Assembly: GCA_902475435.1 (NCBI GenBank) | Contig: CABRZL010000091.1 | Location: 1-7,740, forward strand | From: an uncultured Eubacteriales bacterium | GTDB lineage: Bacteria; Bacillota; Clostridia; Oscillospirales; Oscillospiraceae | Length of the DNA: 7,740 nucleotides | Direction: 5' to 3' | Shown: one piece after another, positions 1 to 6,176 of the stretch | Position numbering within the stretch: the stretch's first letter is position 1 | Layout of the letters: each line of letters begins with the position of its first letter | Made by a program: the position numbers and the translations under genes | Notes under the pieces: model-generated | Databases searched by the model: none | The model's input: the letters and a program-made list of their open reading frames with translations, nothing else | Told to the model about the DNA's origin: nothing

Positions 1-51
<51 letters not shown>

Positions 52-65
52 ACAATTTTTAAGTT

Positions 66-94
66 ATTATATAAAATCTCCCGAAATATGTCAA
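66..94 (-). promoter_or_regulatory. Perfect-consensus sigma-A promoter of tRNA-Thr
   Basis: On the minus strand, TTGACA (94-89) is followed by a 17-nt spacer and TATAAT (71-66). Both hexamers match the housekeeping consensus at all six positions. The expected transcription start is about 59-60, giving a leader of only about 8 nt before the tRNA 5' end at 51. This is the layout expected for a strongly expressed stable RNA. Confidence 0.93.
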
Positions 95-155
95 GTATTT
101 TAGTGTATACAAACAGCAACATGATATATAAACACATTCCCTCAAAAACAGAAGA

Positions 156-191
156 AAAGGGATTGACACCAATCTTGGCGTCAATCCCTTT
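156..191 (-). terminator. Rho-independent terminator of the solute-binding lipoprotein gene
   Basis: A 12-bp perfect stem, AAAGGGATTGAC (156-167) with GTCAATCCCTTT (180-191), closes a 12-nt loop. CCAA/TTGG inside the loop can extend the hairpin. On the minus strand the stem is followed by TTTTCTTCTGTTTTTG, a good U-rich tract. It lies 34 nt beyond the stop codon at 226-228 and before the tRNA promoter, so it insulates the two units. Confidence 0.93.
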
Positions 192-225
192 CAGTCACTT
201 TATTGAAATTTCAGACGCAATCCGC

Positions 226-1965
226 TTATTCTCTGGACATATAGCGATCATACGCAGATTGTTTTGCTTCGATACACTGGTCAATTCCAGTAGACCGAAT
301 CTGTTCCTGGAACGCCGGAATTTCACTAAGCGGCAGTTCGCCAGTAATGAACTTCGCAGTGTACTGCTGGCAGAGAGTCACAATGTCTCCAGCTCTCTGG
401 TTATAAGAATCACTCTCATCCATTGTCATGGCAGCAGCCAATGGGTAATCCCATTCACTATCCAGATTACTGCTCCAAACAGGATCACAGCTAAGCGCCG
501 CTTCGGACATGCCTGGTGTAACTACATTGGCATCCACCTGCGTAAAGAGCGTATAGTCCATCAGGATCGAAGAGAATGTCCGTCCCGGTGTCGTATAGGT
601 CCACTCTTCAAACTGCGGTTCGCCATTTTCATCCATTGTATATGTTTCGCCTTCTACACCATAATTGGAGGGAATATAAAACTCATCCGTATAAAGGTAG
701 TTGCAGAACTTCATGGCCAACTCATAGTCTTCGCAGCCGGTTGTAATAACCAGACCTGTTTCGCCAGAAACCGTGCTTGCAGCTCCACCAATATGCAGCT
801 GATCCCCTTCCGTAACAACAGGTGTGTAAGCTGGCACTACCTGCTCCCCAGATATATTGGACAACATATCCACCAGGCCGCTGCCACGGCTAAAGATTGC
901 AATCTGCTTATTTGCAATCAGTCCAATCATATCTTCGTTCTTATATTCCGTAGGATGAGACGCCGTATCGGAATCAATCAAGCCTTTTTGATACCAGCTG
1001 TTCATCAGCGTAACATATTCTGTAAAACCATCTTCCAAATAGCCAAACTTTACTTCTCCATCCTGGACAGTCCAGGGAAGATCGCCTGTGATTGCATCAA
1101 TTTTCAGCGACACCCCAAATGCATTACAAATGGAGTCGCCATCGAGCATAAAGTCACCAGGCAAATACAACGGAGACGCCATTCCATATTTATCTTTTGC
1201 AGCAGTCAGATACTGCTCATACCCGTTAATGGTTTTCAGATCGTCTAATGTAAATCCAAGCTCATCCAGCATAAACTGGAACACCATCATACCGTCCTGA
1301 ATTTCCGGCTCCGTTCCCACGACGACAAAGGCGCCAATATGTCCTTCGTCTGTCTGGACCGCTCTCCAGAGCTCGTTGTCGTTTTCAATTAAGTACTTGT
1401 AATAATCCGGCGCTAAAGTAGGAATATCCTCTTTAATATCCACTACAACCTCGTCTTCAATGGCTGCATCCATACCCGACGCATAGGAGAACATTCCGAT
1501 CAAATCCGGGTAATCACCAGACGCTATCATCAGATCCGTATTGGTCTGCCCGGCAGCCTGCGACTGTGCCAAAACATTCAGACGCACTCCCGTGGCTTCT
1601 GCCAGCTCTTGAATTACCACATGCTCACTGATATCGCTGTACATTGTATCAGGTGACAATTCCCAAATAACCCAATAGTCCAATGTAGTCTCTTCTTCGG
1701 TTAGCGGATAGGAAATCGGGGTATACTCCCACTCCGGTTCTCCCGTTTCCAGGGTGGAGCCTGATTCTTCCACTACTGAAGCATCAGAAACAGAATCTTC
1801 CTCCGGCGCTTGGGTCGCTTCCGCCGTTGGTACAGACTCAGAAACTGCTGATGCTTGTTCCGGCGCCGCTGTAGAAGCGGACGACGTTTCTCCGCCACAG
1901 CCTGCAAGTAAGCTCAGGCACAGGCTCAGCACTAAAAATAGTGCAAAATAACAATTCCTTTTCAA
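226..1965 (-). CDS. LplA-like family 1 extracellular solute-binding lipoprotein (579 aa)
   Basis: Probably the membrane-anchored, ligand-capturing subunit of an ABC importer, of the large type usually paired with carbohydrate or oligosaccharide permeases. The substrate is unknown. The protein starts MKRNCYFALF, has a hydrophobic signal of about residues 5-20, and has a lipobox L20-A-G-C23, so Cys23 should be lipidated. A low-complexity Ser/Ala/Glu/Pro linker runs to about residue 80. The binding fold follows, beginning near LDYWVIWELSPD, with the family-typical run MIASGDYPDLIG. About 580 aa is normal for this class. I chose the TTG at 1965-1963 because AAGGAGGA lies 5 nt upstream and it places the signal peptide at the N terminus. 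The ATG at 2046 would add 27 residues ahead of the signal. No permease or ATPase gene adjoins it. Terminators on both sides make it look monocistronic. The family call is firm, the ligand open. Confidence 0.9.
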   Translation of the reverse strand: MKRNCYFALFLVLSLCLSLLAGCGGETSSASTAAPEQASAVSESVPTAEATQAPEEDSVSDASVVEESGSTLETGEPEWEYTPISYPLTEEETTLDYWVIWELSPDTMYSDISEHVVIQELAEATGVRLNVLAQSQAAGQTNTDLMIASGDYPDLIGMFSYASGMDAAIEDEVVVDIKEDIPTLAPDYYKYLIENDNELWRAVQTDEGHIGAFVVVGTEPEIQDGMMVFQFMLDELGFTLDDLKTINGYEQYLTAAKDKYGMASPLYLPGDFMLDGDSICNAFGVSLKIDAITGDLPWTVQDGEVKFGYLEDGFTEYVTLMNSWYQKGLIDSDTASHPTEYKNEDMIGLIANKQIAIFSRGSGLVDMLSNISGEQVVPAYTPVVTEGDQLHIGGAASTVSGETGLVITTGCEDYELAMKFCNYLYTDEFYIPSNYGVEGETYTMDENGEPQFEEWTYTTPGRTFSSILMDYTLFTQVDANVVTPGMSEAALSCDPVWSSNLDSEWDYPLAAAMTMDESDSYNQRAGDIVTLCQQYTAKFITGELPLSEIPAFQEQIRSTGIDQCIEAKQSAYDRYMSRE

Positions 1966-1970
1966 TTTTA

Positions 1971-1978
1971 TCCTCCTT
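1971..1978 (-). promoter_or_regulatory. Strong ribosome binding site that fixes the TTG start
   Basis: The minus strand reads AAGGAGGA, near-perfect complementarity to the 16S rRNA tail, followed by TAAAA and then TTG (1965-1963). No comparable site precedes the in-frame ATG at 2046, so this site decides the start of the solute-binding lipoprotein. Confidence 0.9.
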
Positions 1979-1999
1979 CTTTTATATGATTCTAACAAA

Positions 2000-2029
2000 A
2001 TCTTATCGAATTTCCATATGGATTTCCAA
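2000..2029 (-). promoter_or_regulatory. Candidate promoter of the solute-binding lipoprotein gene (weak match)
   Basis: TTGGAA (2029-2024), an 18-nt spacer and TAAGAT (2005-2000) lie on the minus strand; each hexamer matches consensus at 4 of 6. It would give a leader of about 28 nt before the TTG start. A second option is TGGAAA (2016-2011), 16 nt, TAGAAT (1994-1989). Some promoter is needed here because a terminator-like hairpin lies just upstream at 2115-2150. Which one is used cannot be decided from sequence. Confidence 0.35.
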
Positions 2030-2063
2030 TACATATTTGTTAACAAGGATAACCTGAGGTTAT
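2013..2063. promoter_or_regulatory. Cluster of three short palindromes upstream of the lipoprotein gene
   Basis: Three perfect inverted repeats fall within 51 bp: TCCATATGGA (2013-2022), TTGTTAACAA (2037-2046) and ATAACCTGAGGTTAT (2049-2063, 7-bp arms around one base). They overlap or lie just upstream of the candidate -35 elements, where an operator or activator site would be expected. I do not recognise a known regulator's consensus. Short palindromes also occur by chance in AT-rich DNA, so the operator role is inference. Confidence 0.3.
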
Positions 2064-2114
2064 GAAACTATAAAAATCTGTTGCACCTACAAGCCGGCGT
2101 TTTGATATTAGAAC

Positions 2115-2150
2115 AAGCCGCAGATTGTGCTTCATCACAATCTGCGGCTT
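2115..2150 (-). terminator. Terminator-like stem-loop after the ABC permease gene
   Basis: A perfect 15-bp stem, AAGCCGCAGATTGTG (2115-2129) with CACAATCTGCGGCTT (2136-2150), closes a 6-nt loop. It starts 13 nt past the permease stop codon. On the minus strand the following bases, GTTCTAATAT, are only moderately U-rich, so termination may be incomplete or the hairpin may also stabilise the mRNA 3' end. It is the likely end of the regulator-lipoprotein-permease operon. Confidence 0.72.
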
Positions 2151-2163
2151 TCCATAATCGCTT

Positions 2164-2919
2164 CTATTGACTGATATAATGAAATAATTTTGCAAACAGC
2201 TTTTCCACAATGATGCTAAAAACAATCACAACTACTGTCCACGCAAATAAATTCGGGGTTTCCAGATAGATTTTAGCATAATAAAGTCCTGTTCCCACCG
2301 ATTTTCGAGGTTGGCACAACACTTCTGCCGCCACCCCGGATTTCCATGCCATGCCCATAGCCGTGATACAAGCAGCGCGGAAATACGGCATGACAGACGG
2401 AATGTACAACATAAAAAAGGTTTTCAGCCGGCTCATCCCATAAACGCGAGCCATCTCCAAGAGCTGTACATCGGTCTGACGAAATCCCTCCGATACGTTC
2501 CCCCAGATCACCGGCATCACCATAAGTCCGGCTATAAAAGCGGGCACAAAGCCGCTCTGCATCCACAGCATGCACAACAAAATAAAGGACGCTACAGGCG
2601 TGGACCGTACAACGCGCATGGCCGGCGAGAGCAATACATTGCCGATCGAAAGGAACTCTGTAAGCACGGAAATCACAAATCCCGCTACAGCGCCCATGAA
2701 AAAGCCACCCATAATCCGCAGCAACGTCAGTCCTACCTGCTCCCAGAAGTCCCTTTCCTTTGCCAATTCCATCAATGCCTTTAACACTGTAACCGGCCCC
2801 GGAAGCAGCAACGGCAAATCTACCGCAACTGCTGCGATCTGCCAGACAACCAGCCAAAATACCGCGGCCAGCGCACCTTTTGCAATTTGCTTAGGAAGCG
2901 ATATAGTAGAAATCATCAT
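2164..2919 (-). CDS. NitT/TauT (SsuC-like) ABC transporter permease, 251 aa
   Basis: Inner-membrane channel subunit of an ABC importer of the nitrate/sulfonate/taurine type (BPD_transp_1 fold). A hydrophobic N terminus (about 15-34) is followed by LPLLLPGPVTVLKAL, the usual family opening. The cytoplasmic EAA loop at about 155-180 reads EMARVYGMSRLKTFF and then YIPSVMPYF, the conserved ATPase-docking motif. Further membrane spans lie at about 66-88, 104-136 and 221-238. The length is close to the usual 250-270 aa. The start ATG at 2919 (or the adjacent one at 2916) lies inside the upstream lipoprotein gene, giving a 29-nt overlap. Only a weak GGCGGA lies 10 nt before it, which fits translational coupling. 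A longer reading from 2982 would overlap more and lacks support. The intact EAA loop implies a working ATPase partner, yet none is encoded in the operon. Confidence 0.93.
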   Translation of the reverse strand: MMISTISLPKQIAKGALAAVFWLVVWQIAAVAVDLPLLLPGPVTVLKALMELAKERDFWEQVGLTLLRIMGGFFMGAVAGFVISVLTEFLSIGNVLLSPAMRVVRSTPVASFILLCMLWMQSGFVPAFIAGLMVMPVIWGNVSEGFRQTDVQLLEMARVYGMSRLKTFFMLYIPSVMPYFRAACITAMGMAWKSGVAAEVLCQPRKSVGTGLYYAKIYLETPNLFAWTVVVIVFSIIVEKLFAKLFHYISQ

Positions 2920-4033
2920 CCGGCAGCTGTCCGCCAATCGAGGTGGGATCAGCATCAAAGAGCACCTGATAATAGCCGGCAATGCTGTCCTTCATCTCTT
3001 GTCCAGATTTGAAAATAATATGGCAGCCCGGAAGTGCCTGTAGTGCAATGGCCTCACTTGGCACAATCTCATATTGCGCCATCAGTTTTGCCGCGTCTTC
3101 CTGATTTTCATTGACGTAATCCGTAGACGCCTTGTATTCCTCTAAAAACTTCTCCACTGCATCGGGGTGCTCTTCCAGGAAACTAGTCTGAACTACAACA
3201 CAGCCCTGCGTCAGTATACTTCCGTCGTCTACAATCTCATTCCAGGCGTCCGTCATGTCAAAAATCTGCGTAAACCCTTCCACTTTTGCCATCAACGCGG
3301 ATACGTTGGGTTCGGGCAGCATACAGATCTCAGCCTCTCCGGAGGCGCATGCCGCAATCACTTCATCGGCTGCACCGCAAAACTGAATCGTCACGTCAGT
3401 ATCCGGATCAATCCCATGTCCTTTTAATACATAATCCAGGACATACTCCGGGTTTGCACCCTGCCCAATCGTATAAATTGTTTTTCCCTTGAGCTGCTCC
3501 CATTCGGTAATCGGTTCACTGTTGGTTGTGTTTTGCAGAATATGCAATACGCCCTCTGTATTCAGCGCAAGCAGCTTCACTGCCCCCTGCGTCTTCTGAT
3601 ACACGATGGCGGCGCTATTTGTCGGCATGCACGCAATGTCATATTCTCCTGCGATTACCTTTGTTACCACTTCCGACGCATCTGCGCTGAGGGTAAAGGT
3701 ATAATTGTTCGCAGTCGTTCCATTGGCAGCGTCATCCATCAGTTTTACCATTCCAGCTCCAGTGGGTCCTTTGATCGTTCCGACATTGATGTCAACGGGT
3801 TCATAAGCTGCTTCGCTTTCCTCGCTGGAGGTCATTTCCTCCGTTGCGGAAGATTCTTGAACGGAAGGCTCTTCACTCGGTTCCGCAGCAGGCTCGGTAG
3901 ACGGCACGGGCGATTCTGTTGTCTCGGCAACAGGTTCAGAAGCCGTCGTGTTGGTTGACGTGCTATCTCCGCAGCCGGCCATCAAACCAGTCAAAACCGC
4001 CACGGTCATTAACATTGCAATGATTCGTTTCAT
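2891..4033 (-). CDS. NitT/TauT-type ABC transporter substrate-binding lipoprotein (SsuA/TauA/NMT1-like), 380 aa
   Basis: Captures substrate outside the cell and hands it to the downstream permease. The signal peptide MKRIIAMLMTVAVLTG leads to the lipobox M18-A-G-C21, so Cys21 is the lipid anchor. Residues 22-79 form a Ser/Thr/Glu/Pro-rich linker that tethers the protein. The mature fold begins at about 80 (DINVGTIKGPTGAGMVKLMD) and contains family-typical segments: the GEYDIACMPTNSAA block, KGKTIYTIGQG, and ASGEAEICMLPEP. These fit the NMT1/SsuA type II periplasmic-binding fold. The start has AAGGAG 8 nt upstream. The gene sits 21 nt after the regulator gene and overlaps the permease gene by 29 nt, so it is mid-operon. 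The ligand could be a sulfonate, a pyrimidine precursor, a nitrate-like anion or something else; sequence alone does not say. Confidence 0.93.
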   Translation of the reverse strand: MKRIIAMLMTVAVLTGLMAGCGDSTSTNTTASEPVAETTESPVPSTEPAAEPSEEPSVQESSATEEMTSSEESEAAYEPVDINVGTIKGPTGAGMVKLMDDAANGTTANNYTFTLSADASEVVTKVIAGEYDIACMPTNSAAIVYQKTQGAVKLLALNTEGVLHILQNTTNSEPITEWEQLKGKTIYTIGQGANPEYVLDYVLKGHGIDPDTDVTIQFCGAADEVIAACASGEAEICMLPEPNVSALMAKVEGFTQIFDMTDAWNEIVDDGSILTQGCVVVQTSFLEEHPDAVEKFLEEYKASTDYVNENQEDAAKLMAQYEIVPSEAIALQALPGCHIIFKSGQEMKDSIAGYYQVLFDADPTSIGGQLPDDDFYYIAS

Positions 4034-4054
4034 ATTTGGTTCTCCTTGCTACAT

Positions 4055-4741
4055 TTATTTGGAAAGCGTAATATCGCGCAATCCTTCTGAATCTAAAATT
4101 TTTAACGACTTAACACCCCGGCATATCAAGTTTCGCTGCTCCAGGTTTTCTATGGCCCGATAGAGCGAGGCTCGCCCAATATTTAACTGCTGACTTAAAG
4201 CCGTCATCGTGGTGTTCAGCATACCTGCGCCGTCGCATTGCTCCAGCAAAAAAACTGCCAAACGCTGCTCCGCAGATCCAGCCGTAAGGCTGGAAATTTT
4301 TTCATTTAAAAACCAAATTCTATTCGATAAATAGCGAATATAATTTTCGGTTATGGTGAAGTCCCGGCGCATGGCCCAACGAATCAGTTCCTCCGGTATA
4401 AATAAAATTTCCACATTTTTCTCTGCGGTCAATACCGTTGCATATCTATCCCGTCCAGAGAACATAGCTGCCGCGCCAAAGCATTCGCCGGCAGTCAGGC
4501 AGGACATCTTCATATATTTCCCATCCGTCGTCTTCTTATCCACACGGATTTCACCCATAACCAAAATTCCAAGACATCGGCGAAAATGCGTTTCATCGAA
4601 AATCTTACTCCCTTTGGAATATCGCTCCCAAGCGCACCTGGAATCCGATATGATTCGCTCTACCACAATCTCATCCATATTTTCAAATAAAAAGGTCGAT
4701 GCAATCAGGTCCAACTTTTGTTTGGAGATACCGTCTGTCAT
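4055..4741 (-). CDS. Crp/Fnr-family transcriptional regulator, 228 aa
   Basis: One-component DNA-binding regulator and first gene of the transporter operon. An N-terminal cyclic-nucleotide-binding-like beta barrel covers about 14-120, with GECFGAAAMF (85-94) and RYAT (99-102) where CRP has its phosphate-binding cassette. A linker helix with LNEKISSLTAGSAEQRLAVF follows. A winged helix-turn-helix at about 175-205 includes MTALSQQLNIGRASLYRAIE. The N-terminal cysteine cluster of Fnr is absent, so an oxygen-sensing Fe-S cluster is unlikely. The cassette is not a clear match to true cAMP-binding CRP, so the effector is unknown. I start at the ATG at 4741-4739: GAGG lies 7 nt upstream, and the promoter at 4778-4806 places the mRNA start near 4771, which rules out the in-frame ATG at 4813. 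Its position suggests it controls the transporter genes, and probably itself. Confidence 0.93.
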   Translation of the reverse strand: MTDGISKQKLDLIASTFLFENMDEIVVERIISDSRCAWERYSKGSKIFDETHFRRCLGILVMGEIRVDKKTTDGKYMKMSCLTAGECFGAAAMFSGRDRYATVLTAEKNVEILFIPEELIRWAMRRDFTITENYIRYLSNRIWFLNEKISSLTAGSAEQRLAVFLLEQCDGAGMLNTTMTALSQQLNIGRASLYRAIENLEQRNLICRGVKSLKILDSEGLRDITLSK

Positions 4742-4777
4742 CTTCTCGCCTCTTTTTTGTCTCATTTGATACACTTT

Positions 4778-4806
4778 ACTATAAACATCATCAATGAAAA
4801 TGTCAA
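4778..4806 (-). promoter_or_regulatory. Sigma-A promoter of the Crp/Fnr-lipoprotein-permease operon
   Basis: On the minus strand, TTGACA (4806-4801, 6 of 6) is separated by exactly 17 nt from TATAGT (4783-4778, 5 of 6). The expected mRNA start near 4771 leaves a leader of about 30 nt to the ATG at 4741. Such a strong core promoter needs no activator, so if the regulator acts on its own promoter it may well repress it; that last point is inference. Confidence 0.85.
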
Positions 4807-4869
4807 TCAGCAACTATAACAATTTTTGCGGGCAGTCAAAAGATATTTTAGAACGACGTGTAGATTGAT

Positions 4870-5100
4870 CAAAAAAATTTTATGTTGTTGTGTGTATATT
4901 TGAAATCAAACTGCATATACTTGCTATGGACCGAAAGAAAGACATTACCGGTGTTCAAAAGGCCACTGAGCATCTGATGAAAATCGTTTCCATAAACGAT
5001 TGGATTTGGCGCGAAATCTGGAGAGACAGGATAACCTGTATGATTTCAAAGGGTGTGTCTGAAAACGGTCAAGTGTGTCTCTGAGGTTTACCGAGGGCAG
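4870..5100. other. Non-coding stretch with clustered inverted and direct repeats; possible degenerate or RNA element
   Basis: This is the bulk of the gap between the regulator promoter and the AEC terminator. It holds a hairpin with 8-bp arms AATCGTTT/AAACGATT (4982-4989, 4994-5001), the palindrome ACAGGATAACCTGT (5026-5039), and GAGAGACA (5021-5028) which could pair with TGTCTCT (5076-5082). GTGTGTCT is repeated at 5053-5060 and 5073-5080. Short open stretches on both strands have no ribosome binding site. One plus-frame stretch of 30 codons (4970-5059) has a strikingly charged, protein-like composition (DENRFHKRLDLARNLERQD), so it may be a remnant of a lost gene or of a dispersed element. 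I recognise no riboswitch or insertion sequence. Confidence 0.4.
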
Positions 5101-5105
5101 ATGCG

Positions 5106-5141
5106 AAAATAGCGAAGCAATGACGGTTGCTTCGCTATTTT
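5106..5141 (-). terminator. Strong stem-loop terminator after the AEC transporter gene
   Basis: A perfect 15-bp stem, AAAATAGCGAAGCAA (5106-5120) with TTGCTTCGCTATTTT (5127-5141), has a 6-nt loop. The four T at the end of the stem make up most of the U tract in either direction, with A residues on the opposite side, so it could act both ways. It begins 23 nt past the stop codon at 5165 and should end the BMP-AEC transcript. Confidence 0.87.
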
Positions 5142-5164
5142 GCCGTATGCAGCCCTGGCTCCCT

Positions 5165-6109
5165 CTATATATAGCCAAGACTTCGAATCAGAAATACCCA
5201 TAGCGTCAGCGTCACGCTGGACAACAAGGTTGCGGCCATTACGACGCTGGCCGACAATGTTTCGTCTCCGCCCATATTTTTTGCCATGATATAACAGGTC
5301 ACCGTTGTTGGCGACGCCAACATGATCATAATTGCTACAAGTTCGCTTCCCCGGAATCCCATTGAAATTGCAACCGGGAAAATAACGGCCGGGATCGCAA
5401 TCAGCTTTAAAAATGCAGCAAACATGGTCGGCCCAATTTTATAAAGCGCTTCCCGCCCTTTAAATGTTGCACCCAGCACAAGCAACGCCAGCGGCGTGGC
5501 TGTCGCTGCCAGATAGTCCACAGACTTGCTCAGAATCGTTGGCCAAGGAAGTCCTGCCAAACTCCACACCATTCCTGCGGCAATGCCAAGAATAATAGGA
5601 TTTGTAAGAATCCCCCACATCGTTTTTTTCAGGACTGCGCCATTCAATCTTCCCTCCGACGATGTGACGCTTAAAATAATCACCGAATATATATTAAACA
5701 GTGGCACTGCTGCAACAATCATCATCGGCGTCATTCCAGAGGTACCATAAATATTCTCCACAAAGGAAATTCCTAAAATCGCCGCGGACCCCCGAGCCGC
5801 TGCCTGCGCAAAGGCGCCAACCATGGATTTATCTCTCAAACACAGCCGTCCAATGATCCAACATGCGGCAAACATAAACGTTGTGGCCCCCATGCAAAAC
5901 AGTACGAATTTCCAGGAAAAATCCGCTCGAATATCCATGGTTGCAATGTCCCGAAACAATTGAAAGGGCAGTGCGATTTTAAACACAAATTTATCCGCCA
6001 CCGTTGCAAATCCCTCTGTCAGCAAGCCAATCCGCCTTAAAAACGCCCCTACAAAAATGATGACGAAAATAGGCATTGTGACATTGAGGCTAAACACAAA
6101 ATTTCCCAT
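5165..6109 (-). CDS. AEC (auxin efflux carrier) family transporter, 314 aa
   Basis: Integral membrane carrier of the AEC/PIN-like superfamily. Bacterial members include malate/malonate and other organic-acid carriers, but the substrate here is not assignable. The protein is hydrophobic throughout, with about ten predicted membrane spans, and its length is typical (300-320 aa). Family landmarks are visible in order: TMPIFVIIFVGAFLRRIGLL (11-30), FKIALPFQLF (43-52), TNPIILGIAAG (169-179), PLALLVLGATF (206-216), and ASPTTVTCYIMAKNMGGD (265-282) followed by a final membrane pair. The ATG at 6109 has GGCGGGAAG just upstream, a modest ribosome binding site. The gene follows the BMP-fold gene by 67 nt on the same strand with only a hairpin between, so co-transcription is likely. 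Transport direction is not determined by sequence. Confidence 0.92.
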   Translation of the reverse strand: MGNFVFSLNVTMPIFVIIFVGAFLRRIGLLTEGFATVADKFVFKIALPFQLFRDIATMDIRADFSWKFVLFCMGATTFMFAACWIIGRLCLRDKSMVGAFAQAAARGSAAILGISFVENIYGTSGMTPMMIVAAVPLFNIYSVIILSVTSSEGRLNGAVLKKTMWGILTNPIILGIAAGMVWSLAGLPWPTILSKSVDYLAATATPLALLVLGATFKGREALYKIGPTMFAAFLKLIAIPAVIFPVAISMGFRGSELVAIMIMLASPTTVTCYIMAKNMGGDETLSASVVMAATLLSSVTLTLWVFLIRSLGYI

Positions 6110-6128
6110 ACTTCCCGCCTTTTATCAT

Positions 6129-6154
6129 GGTGCAGCGGTGAAAACCGCTGCACC
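6129..6154 (-). promoter_or_regulatory. GC-rich intergenic hairpin between the BMP-fold and AEC genes
   Basis: A perfect 11-bp stem, GGTGCAGCGGT (6129-6139) with ACCGCTGCACC (6144-6154), closes a 4-nt loop. On the minus strand the stem is followed by ATGATAAAAGG with no U tract, so it does not look like a standard terminator. It ends about 7 nt before the AEC ribosome binding site. Possible roles are partial termination, mRNA end protection after cleavage, or tuning of AEC translation. Confidence 0.55.
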
Positions 6155-6176
6155 AAGCAATCTGCCTGAAAACCGA

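Noticed and set aside
88..1248. Long plus-strand open frame (386 codons) opposite the solute-binding lipoprotein gene
   Set aside because: Its translation is rich in Cys, His, Ile and Arg with no recognisable domain, it starts at the tRNA promoter without a ribosome binding site, and the minus strand encodes a clear lipoprotein over the same bases. It is an antisense shadow.
1966..2046. Upstream ATG start for the solute-binding lipoprotein (27 extra residues)
   Set aside because: It would bury the lipoprotein signal inside the protein and lacks a ribosome binding site, whereas the TTG at 1965 has AAGGAGGA at ideal spacing.
2040..2225. Short minus-strand open frame (61 codons) across the permease end and hairpin
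   Set aside because: It overlaps the permease gene and runs through the terminator stem-loop; no ribosome binding site or family resemblance.
2273..3043. Several open frames of 150-190 codons on both strands overlapping the permease gene
   Set aside because: All overlap a well-supported permease reading frame and translate to compositionally odd sequences without domains.
4742..4813. Upstream ATG start for the Crp/Fnr regulator (24 extra residues)
   Set aside because: It lies upstream of the predicted mRNA start and inside the promoter; the ATG at 4741 has a proper ribosome binding site and fits family length.
4865..4872. TTGATCAA as a possible Fnr/Crp binding site upstream of the regulator
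   Set aside because: The half-sites TTGA/TCAA abut, while Crp/Fnr sites need a spacer between half-sites. An 8-nt palindrome in AT-rich DNA is weak evidence.
4890..5178. Small open frames on plus (64 codons, to 5084) and minus (77 codons, from 5178)
   Set aside because: They have no ribosome binding sites, and the minus one runs through the AEC terminator. They are kept only as part of the description of the intergenic segment.
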